Below are positions 7,163-14,725 of a stretch of 22,446 nt of DNA, piece by piece; within the stretch, counting starts at the first letter, position 1, and the number at the start of each line of letters is the position of its first letter. Source of the DNA: Actinomycetes bacterium (lineage in GTDB: Bacteria > Actinomycetota > Acidimicrobiia > Spongiisociales > UBA5794). The translations under genes were made by a program, and so were the position numbers. Below the pieces are notes generated by a model. The model searched no databases. It worked only from the letters and a program-made list of their open reading frames with translations, and had not been told where the DNA came from. Location: contig JAMBLH010000328.1 of the NCBI GenBank assembly GCA_023336875.1, forward strand, positions 1 to 22,446, given 5' to 3'.

Positions 7163-7659
7163 GACGACACTCCTTGTGAGGCTCCCTGAGGATCTTCTCC
7201 GCGCATCTTCGCGCCGGCATATTGCACCGAGCGCACGATGTTGTGATAACCGGTACAGCGACAGAGGTTGCCTTCAATACCGTGGCGGACCTCAGCCTCA
7301 CTGGGATCGTTGTTGTTATCAAGGAGAGCGATGGAACTCATGATCATTCCCGGGGTGCAGAAGCCGCATTGGAGGCCGTGACACTCCCAGAAGCCCTCTT
7401 GCACGGGATGCAGTTCATCCCCGACAGCCACGCCTTCGATCGTTTCAATGGACCGGCCGTCGGCCTGAACCGCAAGCATCGTGCAGGACTTGACCGTTCG
7501 CCCATCGACGATCACGGTGCATGCGCCGCAGTAACCGGTGTCACAACCGACATGGGTGCCTGTCAATCCCAAGTTGTCGCGTAAGTAGTGGACAAGAAGG
7601 GTTCGCGGTGCAACGTCACCGCCGGTCTGTGTTCCGTTGACTGAGATGCTGATTTCCAA
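7159..7659 (-). CDS. coxS: [2Fe-2S] small subunit of CoxS type
   Basis: A 166-aa iron-sulfur subunit. The N-terminal plant-ferredoxin-like cluster has C39, C44, C47 (GCDTGYCGACTV) and C59. The C-terminal helical cluster has C98 and C101 (QCGFCTPGMI), then C133 and C135 (NLCRCTGYHNIV). All ligands of both clusters are present. It moves electrons from the CoxL molybdenum site to the CoxM FAD. The ATG at 7659 has a GGAGGG about 12 nt upstream, rather far but usable. A 114-bp gap separates it from coxG, the longest break within this operon. Confidence 0.94.
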   Translation of the reverse strand: MEISISVNGTQTGGDVAPRTLLVHYLRDNLGLTGTHVGCDTGYCGACTVIVDGRTVKSCTMLAVQADGRSIETIEGVAVGDELHPVQEGFWECHGLQCGFCTPGMIMSSIALLDNNNDPSEAEVRHGIEGNLCRCTGYHNIVRSVQYAGAKMRGEDPQGASQGVSS

Positions 7660-7773
7660 GGGTGACCCTCCGATCGACTCGGTGTGGGCAACAAGACGGT
7701 GCCATTGCCCATGCGAATAGCGAATTGCTCACACCATAGACAACGCGGCACGGCGCTGCTTGGGAAACGTCGA
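7660..7773 (-). other. 114-bp gap between coxG and coxS
   Basis: No gene is visible here. On the minus strand there is TTGTCT, then TATTCG 18 nt later, a poor promoter match, and the coxS Shine-Dalgarno GGAGGG near the end. An internal promoter for coxSLM is possible but not shown. Confidence 0.3.
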
Positions 7774-8346
7774 TTACTCGTCAGAATTCGAGAATAGCCC
7801 GCCGAACCACGACGTGAACGCACCCCAGGTGCTTGCAACGAACAGGGAGAAGCCATGGACATCCGAGGCCTCGATCCCGACTGCCTCCTCGACAGATCCT
7901 GCATCGAGTTTTGCGTGCAGGCAGTCGGAGAACTCGTCGATGAGACGCTTTGACACCTCTTTGACAAGACCCGTGCGCCCGAACTGTGCGATCGGCCCTG
8001 CCAACATCACCTTTGCATCGATCGTCACTTCGGTGTCGACGCCATCCGCATCGACAAGGGTCACAGCAACCTCAACGCGCCCCTGGCTACCACCGGATCG
8101 GTCCACGCCGCGACCCTTGATATCCAACGTATACAACTCGTGGTCGAACACGATGGTTGCGCTCCCGTCGAAAGCCGACGAGATCGGCCCCAGCTTCACC
8201 CCTACGCGGCCATCGAAGGATCCATCGCCGTTGTCGCTCGTGAGCTCGGCGCCAGGCAGGCAGCGGGCGAGCTCAGGGACGTCCTGGAACAACTCCCATA
8301 CCGACTCAATCGGTCTGGTGACGGTGAACCGTTCAGTGACATCCAT
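7774..8346 (-). CDS. coxG: CoxG-type SRPBCC-fold protein, membrane recruitment factor
   Basis: A 190-aa protein opening with FTVTRPIESVWELFQDVPELARCLPGAE (about 7-34), the characteristic start of the CO dehydrogenase subunit G (COXG, PF06240) family with an SRPBCC fold. Further family features are 'GPISSAFDG' and 'GPIAQFGRTGLVKEVSKRL'. The last ~25 residues (FSLFVASTWGAFTSWFGGLF) are aromatic and hydrophobic, fitting the tail by which CoxG is thought to tether the enzyme to the membrane. The ATG at 8346 follows the upstream gene by 8 bp. It sits directly upstream of coxS. Confidence 0.9.
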   Translation of the reverse strand: MDVTERFTVTRPIESVWELFQDVPELARCLPGAELTSDNGDGSFDGRVGVKLGPISSAFDGSATIVFDHELYTLDIKGRGVDRSGGSQGRVEVAVTLVDADGVDTEVTIDAKVMLAGPIAQFGRTGLVKEVSKRLIDEFSDCLHAKLDAGSVEEAVGIEASDVHGFSLFVASTWGAFTSWFGGLFSNSDE

Positions 8347-8354
8347 AGAGGTTC

Positions 8355-9119
8355 CTATGTTGCGTGGATCGCGGCGTTGCTACCGTGGAGCGGGGCCGCC
8401 AAACCGGTACCGTAGCGAACCTGCACTATCTCCGCGAGAATCGCGATCGCAGTCTCCGCAGGCGACTGACCCTTCAGATCGAGGCCGATCGGCCCATGGA
8501 TCGTCGCGAGTTCAACGTCGGACCATCCTTCAGCCTTAAGACGTTCGACGCGCAAACCGTGGGTTCGTCGGGATCCCATTGCACCGAGATACCTGATCGG
8601 TTTCCCGTGCACAGCATCGAAGACAGGGATCTCGAAGCGACTGTCATGACTCAGAAGCACCACGTAGACCCTGCGGTCGGCCTCTATGTGATCAAACACA
8701 CCTTCTGGCCACGCCACAATCAACTCGTCGACGTTCGGAAACCGCTCTGGTGTTGCCCACGTAGCACGAGCATCCGCAACAACCACCCGAAATTCGAGTT
8801 CGCGGGCGAAGAGCGAGAGCGGTTGGGCAATGTGCCCTGCACCAAAGATCAGCATGATTGGCGACGGAGCGATGATGTCGAAAAAGATGCGACGGTCTCC
8901 GTAGAGCAACGACTTGTTCTCCTCGCGGTCCATGAGGTCGCGAGCGTCAGAAGCAACATCCTCGTCGAACCATGGACCGTCATCACCTGCAACAGATCCA
9001 TCTGCCCTGTCCACGACAACTACCGACCCCATGTCAGGTCCGTCGATCACCGTGATCATCGCACCGAGGCGCTCCTGGCTCTTGAGTTCTGAGATCGCTT
9101 CGAGTACCGCGGTCACCAT
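8355..9119 (-). CDS. XdhC-family maturation protein, Rossmann-domain half (CoxI/CoxF-like)
   Basis: A 254-aa protein. From about residue 85 it has the XdhC Rossmann domain: IFGAGHIAQPL (91-101), then VVADAR, LLSHDSRFEIPVF, YLGAMGSRRTH, and IHGPIGLDLKGQSPAETA near the C-terminus, all conserved in the family. Residues 18-45 (LGAMITVIDGPDMGSVVVVDRADGS, in outline) resemble a worn copy of the XdhC_CoxI N-terminal domain, which is intact in the preceding gene. XdhC proteins bind the molybdenum cofactor and assist its sulfuration and insertion. The ATG lies inside the upstream stop context ATGGTGA (7-bp overlap), so translation is probably coupled. Confidence 0.88.
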   Translation of the reverse strand: MVTAVLEAISELKSQERLGAMITVIDGPDMGSVVVVDRADGSVAGDDGPWFDEDVASDARDLMDREENKSLLYGDRRIFFDIIAPSPIMLIFGAGHIAQPLSLFARELEFRVVVADARATWATPERFPNVDELIVAWPEGVFDHIEADRRVYVVLLSHDSRFEIPVFDAVHGKPIRYLGAMGSRRTHGLRVERLKAEGWSDVELATIHGPIGLDLKGQSPAETAIAILAEIVQVRYGTGLAAPLHGSNAAIHAT

Positions 9120-9421
9120 GGTGCGATGTACACGTCTATCGTGCCTCCGCAGGTCAATCCCACCTCGAATGCCTCATCATCCGCAATGCCGTAGGTGACA
9201 ACTCGGGGGACGCCTGATGCAAGTACTGAAGCGGCGTGCTCGCGCACATCGTTCTCGACGCATCCGCCGCTGACACTCCCCTCCATCTCCCCATCAGAGG
9301 AGATGACCATCTTGGCACCAACGCCCCGTGGCGCAGACCCCTTCACTCCCACCACCGTTGCAACCGCAACGCGCTTCCCCTGCCGCATCCACCGATCGTG
9401 GATCTCGAGAACATCTCTCAT
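9113..9421 (-). CDS. XdhC/CoxI N-terminal-domain protein (separate half)
   Basis: A 102-aa protein covering only the XdhC_CoxI domain (PF02625): VAVATVVGVKGSAPRGVGAK (about 18-37), GSVSGGCVENDVREHA, and LTCGGTIDVYIAPW at the end. In Oligotropha CoxF/CoxI and E. coli-type XdhC this domain is normally fused to the Rossmann domain. Here the frame ends right after the first domain and the next gene begins 7 bp before its stop. This looks like a stable two-gene arrangement rather than decay, because both halves keep their motifs. Its ATG overlaps the coxE stop as ATGA. Confidence 0.87.
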   Translation of the reverse strand: MRDVLEIHDRWMRQGKRVAVATVVGVKGSAPRGVGAKMVISSDGEMEGSVSGGCVENDVREHAASVLASGVPRVVTYGIADDEAFEVGLTCGGTIDVYIAPW

Positions 9422-10578
9422 TGTGCTGTGGCGCTCCTTCGCTCAGTGCCCGACGTCTGAAGCAGATCGACGAGGTCCACCAGATTACGGGCAGTTCCGC
9501 CTGCCAACAAGTCGTCGACGAACGGAAGGGCGGCAGCCATGCCTCTGGCTTCGGGCGTGAATCCTTCATGGCCAGCCAACGGATTCAACCATATGACTCT
9601 GTGAACCGCCCGCCCGAGGCGCCGCATCTCGAGTGCCAGCTGAGCGGGGTCGCCTGTATCCCATCCGTCGGAAACCACCAGCGCAATCGGACCGCCACCT
9701 ATACGACGGGACCAGTCCCTGTTGAAGCTCGCAAGCGCATCGCCTATTCGGGTTCCGCCTGACCAGTCAGGGACCTTTCGAGCGACCTGCTCCAGGGCAT
9801 CGCTCGGGTTTCTTCGGCGGAGCTGTCGCGTGATCCGTGTAAGTCGGGTCGCGAAAACAAACGCTTCGACTCTGTCGAATTTGTGCTGGGCGCCGTGGAC
9901 AAAATAGAGCAGCATCTCTGAATACCGCTCCATGGATCCAGAGATATCCGCGATCACAATGAGTGGGCGTTGCCTCGGCCTCCGCTCAGTGAAGGCAAGA
10001 GGCATGAGATCTCCTCGCGGGCCAGTGAGCATCCGGAGCGTTCGCCTCATGTCCGGGATCTGGCCGTTGGATGCGGGTCGCCATCGACGCGACGCAGCGG
10101 CAGAAGGGCTCCACGCCATGTTGGCAAGGAGAGCAGCGACCGCGGCGGCTTCCTCATCGCTGAGGTCGGCGAAATCGACGTCCATGAGACGTTCGCCAGG
10201 CGAGCCGCCGACGACGTCGACAACCTCGTCGCTCTCCCCCGCAGTGTCATCGACACGTGTGGCGTCCACGCCGATGCGAGGAACACTTCTGAGGGGCTTT
10301 CTCTCGGCGAGTCGGCTGGTGACATCGTCGAGAGAGATGACGATGTCGCCGCTGAAGAACCGATCGAAAATCTCATCAAATCGTTCGTTCTGGCTCCGTC
10401 TTGTGACGACCACCGACCTGAAAGCGTCCCTGACGTCGTCTCCGGAGGCCATCCCTACCAATGTGGCCGCCTCAACGAGTTGGCGTGTCGTCCCTGTTGT
10501 TACAGAGAACCCATTCGACCGGAGTGAGCGGACGAACATGACGAGGTTCGTGGTGGCCACGGTCCCATCTGGTGTCAT
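9418..10578 (-). CDS. coxE: CoxE-type VWA-domain protein
   Basis: A 386-aa protein of the CoxE-like VWA family. The N-terminal half has the helical region NLVMFVRSLRSNGFSVTTG. A von Willebrand A domain follows with the MIDAS motif DISGS (211-215), GGTRIGDAL and VSDGWDTGD as further metal-site segments. CoxE works with the AAA ATPase CoxD as a MoxR/VWA chaperone pair that remodels the apo-enzyme during active-site maturation (known for Oligotropha CO dehydrogenase). The ATG overlaps the coxD stop as ATGA. Confidence 0.92.
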   Translation of the reverse strand: MTPDGTVATTNLVMFVRSLRSNGFSVTTGTTRQLVEAATLVGMASGDDVRDAFRSVVVTRRSQNERFDEIFDRFFSGDIVISLDDVTSRLAERKPLRSVPRIGVDATRVDDTAGESDEVVDVVGGSPGERLMDVDFADLSDEEAAAVAALLANMAWSPSAAASRRWRPASNGQIPDMRRTLRMLTGPRGDLMPLAFTERRPRQRPLIVIADISGSMERYSEMLLYFVHGAQHKFDRVEAFVFATRLTRITRQLRRRNPSDALEQVARKVPDWSGGTRIGDALASFNRDWSRRIGGGPIALVVSDGWDTGDPAQLALEMRRLGRAVHRVIWLNPLAGHEGFTPEARGMAAALPFVDDLLAGGTARNLVDLVDLLQTSGTERRSATAQ

Positions 10579-11447
10579 GCCAGGGACTCGGTTCCGACTG
10601 TCCGAACAGTCTCCATGTCCTCTTCATATTTCACGATCACTCCGAGCGTTGCATCGACGACGTCTCCAGACAGCGCGACCTCGCCGAGAACCTGGAGCGC
10701 CTTTGCCCAATCGATGGTCTCAGCGACGCCAGGTGGCTTGAAGAGATCGAGCTCGCGCAGCCTGTGCATCGCGACGGCAAGCTCCTTCGAGAGGATCTCG
10801 GGAGTCTCCGGCGATTTCCTTTCTAGGATCTCAATCTCCCGTTCAACGGTTGGATAATCGATCCAGTGATAGATGCACCTTCGTTTCACGGCGTCGTGGA
10901 TCTCTCGCGTCCTGTTCGATGTGATGACGACGATCGGTGGTGTCGAGGCCTTCACCGTCCCGATCTCGGGAATCGTGATCTGGAAATCGGAGAGTAGCTC
11001 AAGCAGGTATGCCTCGAACTCCTCATCGGCGCGGTCAAGCTCGTCGATCAGGAGAACGGTTGGAAGACCCTCTGACGATCGTCGTATCGCCTGGAGGAGC
11101 GGTCGCGCGACCAGATACTCCTCGCTCATGATGTCATGCACATCAACATCATCGCCATGGGCTTCGAGAAGCCGGATCGCGAGCATCTGTCGCGCGTAGT
11201 CCCACTCGTACAGGGCGTGGGAGGCGTCGAGACCTTCGTAACACTGGAGCCGTATGAGCTCTCCCCCTGTGATAGCCGCGAGTACCTTTGCAATCTCAGT
11301 TTTGCCTACACCCGGCTCGCCCTCAACGAACAGGGGTCGCCCCATCTGGACCGCAAGATGAATTGCGACGGACAACCCTCGCTCAGGAACGTAATCCTCG
11401 CGAATCAACGCTGCTTCGAGATCGTCGACGGTCGAAGGAAGAGCCAT
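10575..11447 (-). CDS. coxD: CoxD-type MoxR AAA+ ATPase, first gene of the operon
   Basis: A 290-aa MoxR-family ATPase. Walker A is GEPGVGKT (43-50), Walker B VLLIDELD (131-138), and sensor-type 'VVITSNRTREI' follows. CoxD is thought to open the large subunit for sulfur (and, in form I enzymes, Cu) insertion. I chose the ATG at 11447 over the longest frame (11543) because the family starts near 'STVDDLEAAL', and because a TATGGT hexamer ends 6 nt before this ATG without a Shine-Dalgarno site, suggesting a leaderless mRNA. The upstream 32-codon stretch is Arg-rich and not family-like. Confidence 0.92.
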   Translation of the reverse strand: MALPSTVDDLEAALIREDYVPERGLSVAIHLAVQMGRPLFVEGEPGVGKTEIAKVLAAITGGELIRLQCYEGLDASHALYEWDYARQMLAIRLLEAHGDDVDVHDIMSEEYLVARPLLQAIRRSSEGLPTVLLIDELDRADEEFEAYLLELLSDFQITIPEIGTVKASTPPIVVITSNRTREIHDAVKRRCIYHWIDYPTVEREIEILERKSPETPEILSKELAVAMHRLRELDLFKPPGVAETIDWAKALQVLGEVALSGDVVDATLGVIVKYEEDMETVRTVGTESLA

Positions 11448-11453
11448 GACAAG

Positions 11454-11459
11454 ACCATA
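11454..11459 (-). promoter_or_regulatory. Putative -10 hexamer for leaderless coxD (cox operon promoter)
   Basis: Read on the minus strand this is TATGGT, followed by CTTGTC and the ATG at 11447. The 6-nt spacing fits a leaderless start. There is no convincing -35. It would make the cox operon independent of the nuo operon upstream. Confidence 0.4.
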
Positions 11460-11538
11460 GCCAAAGGGACGCCGCACAACCCGCGACACTCGACACACGA
11501 CGAAGAGTCGTTCAAGGTATAGGGAGCGGCGACAGCGG

Positions 11539-11567
11539 AGCAACCGCTCGCGAATGCCGCGGTTGCT
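11539..11567 (-). terminator. Inverted repeat downstream of nuoN, possible nuo terminator
   Basis: AGCAACCGC and GCGGTTGCT form a perfect 9-bp stem around an 11-nt loop, in the 153-bp gap between nuoN and coxD. No T-run follows in the nuo direction, so it is not a classical intrinsic terminator. It may be a hairpin-only terminator or a 3'-end stabiliser. Confidence 0.4.
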
Positions 11568-11600
11568 TGGCGACCGGTCGTCTGTCGTGAAGCGAAGCGG

Positions 11601-13118
11601 TCAGCCGCCGAAGGCGGCTACCACTTGGGCGCCGTACTCGCCAAGGTTCGCGGCGAGTCCAGGGAAGATGCCGAGCAGGATCACGCCAAAGGCCGTGAGA
11701 CCGAGTGCGAAGGCGATGGGGGCTGGTGTCTCCATACGCTCGAGCGCTTCGACGTCGACGCCGGCCGGTACCGGGTCCATGAAGGCGACCTTCACGACCT
11801 TCGAGTAGTAGACGAACGCGATCACCGCGTTGATTGCAGCAGCGATCGCGATGCTGTAGCCCCACCAGTTTCCGACACCGATCGTGGCCTGGAACATCGC
11901 AAACTTTGCGAACCAACCTGCAAGTGGCGGGATACCTGCCAGCGACATGAAGAAGACGGCGAGGGCCATGGCAAGACCAGGCGCCCAAGAGCTGAGTCCT
12001 CCCCAATCCTCAAGTTCAAACGATCCAACACGCGAAGCGATGATGATCACCACGGCGAAGGCGCCGAGGTTCATGACGGCATAGATGACGAGATAGGTAA
12101 CCGTTGCATAGAACGCCTCCTCGAGATTGTCAGAACCAGAGGCGGCTGCTGCTCCGAATGGCGCAAGCATGAATCCTGCCTGGGCAATGGACGAGTAGCC
12201 AAGAAGCCTGAGGACGTTCGTCTGCTTTATTGCAACGATGTTGCCAAGCGTCATTGAGATGAAGGCCACGAGCCACAGGACGGGCCCCCAGACATCGGCA
12301 ACAGCAGGGAATGCGAGGTAGGCAATCGAGAGCAACCCAACGAATCCTGCACCCTTGGACCCAACGGAGAGCCATGCGGTCACGGGAGCAGGCGCACCCT
12401 CATATGTGTCAGGTGTCCAGAAATGGAATGGTACAGCTGAGACCTTGAACCCGAAGCCGAGCAGGATGAATATCACACCCAATACGAACAAGGGCATCTC
12501 GGATATCGATGCAGACTGTGCGGCGAGTTGATCGAACTGCTGGGTTCCCGTAAGTCCGTAGACCATCGACACGCCCATAAGAAGCAGAGCGAGCGCGAGA
12601 ACACCGCTGATGAAGAACTTGATCGCAGCCTCGTTCGATTTTGGATCTCCCTTGCGCCAGCCTGCGAGAAGGAACGCGGGCCCCGACACCAGCTCAAGGG
12701 CAACAACCATCGATACGAAATCGCGCGATGAGGCCATCACGACAGCACCGAGAGCCGATGCCACGAGAAGGAAGTAGAACTCACCCTCGTAGTAGCGATC
12801 TGACTCCAGATACCCGACCGACAACAACAGGGCAATGAACGCAGCAAAGATGAACAGGCCTTTGAAAACGAGTGAATAGCTGTCGACCACATAGGAGCCG
12901 CCGAACAGCACACGATCTGCGCCCGTCGAGGTACAGAACTCGAGGCTCCCACAGAAAGCAAGTGTGAGCACAGGGATGATCGCCGCAAACATTCCCACCA
13001 TGGCGGTCACCGCAACGAGATATTTCTTCCTCGTCACGATGTCGACTACAAGGGTCACCAGCACCGTCAAGGCGAGGATGATCTCAGGTAGTAGCGCGTG
13101 GTAGTCGATTGCGGACAC
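11601..13118 (-). CDS. nuoN: NADH-quinone oxidoreductase-like complex I subunit N
   Basis: A 505-aa antiporter-like membrane subunit and the last gene of the operon. It has many hydrophobic helices and the proton-translocation signatures of the family: ALELVSGPAFLLAGW, KFFISGVLALALLLMG, FKVSAVPFHFWTPDTYEGAP and GYSSIAQAGFM. The GTG at 13118 lies 1 nt after the nuoM stop with GGAGG 5 nt upstream. The final codons fold into a GCCGCC/GGCGGC hairpin over the stop codon. NuoN is one of three proton-pumping subunits of the membrane arm. Confidence 0.96.
   Translation of the reverse strand: MSAIDYHALLPEIILALTVLVTLVVDIVTRKKYLVAVTAMVGMFAAIIPVLTLAFCGSLEFCTSTGADRVLFGGSYVVDSYSLVFKGLFIFAAFIALLLSVGYLESDRYYEGEFYFLLVASALGAVVMASSRDFVSMVVALELVSGPAFLLAGWRKGDPKSNEAAIKFFISGVLALALLLMGVSMVYGLTGTQQFDQLAAQSASISEMPLFVLGVIFILLGFGFKVSAVPFHFWTPDTYEGAPAPVTAWLSVGSKGAGFVGLLSIAYLAFPAVADVWGPVLWLVAFISMTLGNIVAIKQTNVLRLLGYSSIAQAGFMLAPFGAAAASGSDNLEEAFYATVTYLVIYAVMNLGAFAVVIIIASRVGSFELEDWGGLSSWAPGLAMALAVFFMSLAGIPPLAGWFAKFAMFQATIGVGNWWGYSIAIAAAINAVIAFVYYSKVVKVAFMDPVPAGVDVEALERMETPAPIAFALGLTAFGVILLGIFPGLAANLGEYGAQVVAAFGG
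11603..11619. repeat. 7-bp hairpin over the nuoN stop codon
   Basis: AGCCGCC-GAA-GGCGGCT (plus strand) is a perfect 7-bp inverted repeat with a 3-nt loop, formed by the last nuoN codons and the TGA. It may be chance from the Ala-Phe-Gly-Gly codons or help end the transcript together with the repeat at 11539-11567. Confidence 0.4.
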
Positions 13119-13119
13119 G

Positions 13120-14712
13120 TCAGCCTCCGAATGCCTTCGCGAGGAGACTTACGACAGCTTCGTTCGTTGCGCCGAACACGAGCTTGGGGTAGATCCCGAT
13201 AGCAATGATGCCTATCACGAGAGGTGACCAGGCAAGCCACTCATAGCCATCAACATCCGGCAGCACCTTGTCTGCAAACTCCTTCGACGGCTCGCCGAAA
13301 TCCACGTTGCGCAACATGTACAGCATGTAGCCAGCGGTGAGCACGGTGCCGATCGCGCCGAACACCATGAGCACCCTGAAGGTCGTCGTCGCTCCGATGA
13401 GCGGGAGCGGGTCGAACGAGGCCAACAACGCCATGAACTCGCCCCAGAACCCCGCAAGAGCAGGAAGTCCCAGAGATGCCATTGCGGCGAATCCGAGCAG
13501 CACACCCATCCTCGGCATCAACACCATGGTGCCACCGATGCGAGTCATGTCCCTGGTGTGATACCGGTGCGACATCGACCCTGCAATAAAGAACAGCAGA
13601 CCTGTGATGAGGCCGTGCGCCACCATGCCGATGATCGCGGCGTTGAGCCCGATCGGCGTCAACGTTGCAACACCGAGCATGATGAAGCCCATGTGGCCAA
13701 CGGATGAGTACGCGATGAGGCGCTTCATGTCGGTTTGGGCAAGACACGCAAGCGAACCGTAGATGATGCCGATCACCGCGAGGATGCCGATGAACGGCGC
13801 CCACGAAACAGCCTCATCAGGGAGGATAGGGATCGCGATCCTGATGAATCCATAGGTCCCAAGCTTCAGAAGGACAGCGGCGAGGATTACTGAGCCGATC
13901 GTTGGTGCAGCGGTGTGTGCGTCAGGGAGCCAGGTGTGTAGTGGCCACATCGGCACCTTGACAGCGAACCCGAGGAACAACCCAGCGAAGACAAGGAACG
14001 CAAACGTCCCTGTGAACACTCCCGCTGACCCAAGGTCCGAGAGCTCGATCATCGACCAGGTGCGCTCATCGAGGAACTCCCCTGACTTGAAGTACAGGGC
14101 GATGAAGGCCAGCAGCATGAACGCTGAGCCAAACAGCGTGAAGAGAAAGAATTTCAGCGATGCGTAAAGACGCATCTCGATCTTCCAGTGGACGACCGGA
14201 ACCACTCTGATCGCGCGATCACCCCAGATACCGATCATGAAGTACATCGGAAGAAGCACGACCTCGAAGAACACGAAGAACAGCACAAGGTCAAGAGCAA
14301 CAAACGTCCCAGTCATACCGGTCGCGAGGATGAGCACAAACGCCAGGAGAAGCTTCGGGTTGTGCGGCTCGGGCCAGTGGTTCCAGGAGTAGATGATGAC
14401 AAGCACTGTGATTACGGCAGCAAGAATCACCATGGGTAGTGATATGCCGTCCACGGCGATGTAGAAATTCGCGTTGATCGCTGAGATCCACGTCGTGTCC
14501 ATTGCCGTACCAAATTGATACGTGTCGGCAGCCGAATAGTCGAACTGCACAGCCAGCGCTATCACCAGGCCCAACGTGACCAGGGAGAAGGCAAGGGCGG
14601 TCCACTTGATCAGTGACTCCTTTGCCTTCGGTATGGCCAGAACGGCTAGCGCGCCGACGACAGGCAAGAACACGATGAGGCTCAACCCCCAACCGTTCTC
14701 GAACCAATCCAT
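13120..14712 (-). CDS. nuoM: Complex I subunit M (antiporter-like)
   Basis: A 530-aa polytopic membrane protein. The key glutamate of the first proton channel is E150 in FFVFFEVVLLPMYFMIGIWG, equivalent to E. coli NuoM E144. Later signatures are FAVKVPMWPLHTWLPDAHT and AYSSVGHMGF. The loop between 'IWG' and 'LKFF' (about 165-186) is some 8 residues longer than in E. coli and basic. The ATG at 14712 is chosen because AGGAGGA, which overlaps the nuoL stop, lies 8 nt upstream; the longest frame starts at 14796 inside nuoL and is not family-like. The protein ends in 'AFGG', as NuoN does. Confidence 0.95.
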   Translation of the reverse strand: MDWFENGWGLSLIVFLPVVGALAVLAIPKAKESLIKWTALAFSLVTLGLVIALAVQFDYSAADTYQFGTAMDTTWISAINANFYIAVDGISLPMVILAAVITVLVIIYSWNHWPEPHNPKLLLAFVLILATGMTGTFVALDLVLFFVFFEVVLLPMYFMIGIWGDRAIRVVPVVHWKIEMRLYASLKFFLFTLFGSAFMLLAFIALYFKSGEFLDERTWSMIELSDLGSAGVFTGTFAFLVFAGLFLGFAVKVPMWPLHTWLPDAHTAAPTIGSVILAAVLLKLGTYGFIRIAIPILPDEAVSWAPFIGILAVIGIIYGSLACLAQTDMKRLIAYSSVGHMGFIMLGVATLTPIGLNAAIIGMVAHGLITGLLFFIAGSMSHRYHTRDMTRIGGTMVLMPRMGVLLGFAAMASLGLPALAGFWGEFMALLASFDPLPLIGATTTFRVLMVFGAIGTVLTAGYMLYMLRNVDFGEPSKEFADKVLPDVDGYEWLAWSPLVIGIIAIGIYPKLVFGATNEAVVSLLAKAFGG

Positions 14713-14725
14713 ATCGTTGCTCCTC

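Noticed and set aside
11448..11543. Longer coxD start at 11543
   Set aside because: The extra 32 residues are Arg-rich and unlike MoxR proteins, and a -10 hexamer lies within this stretch, just before ATG 11447.
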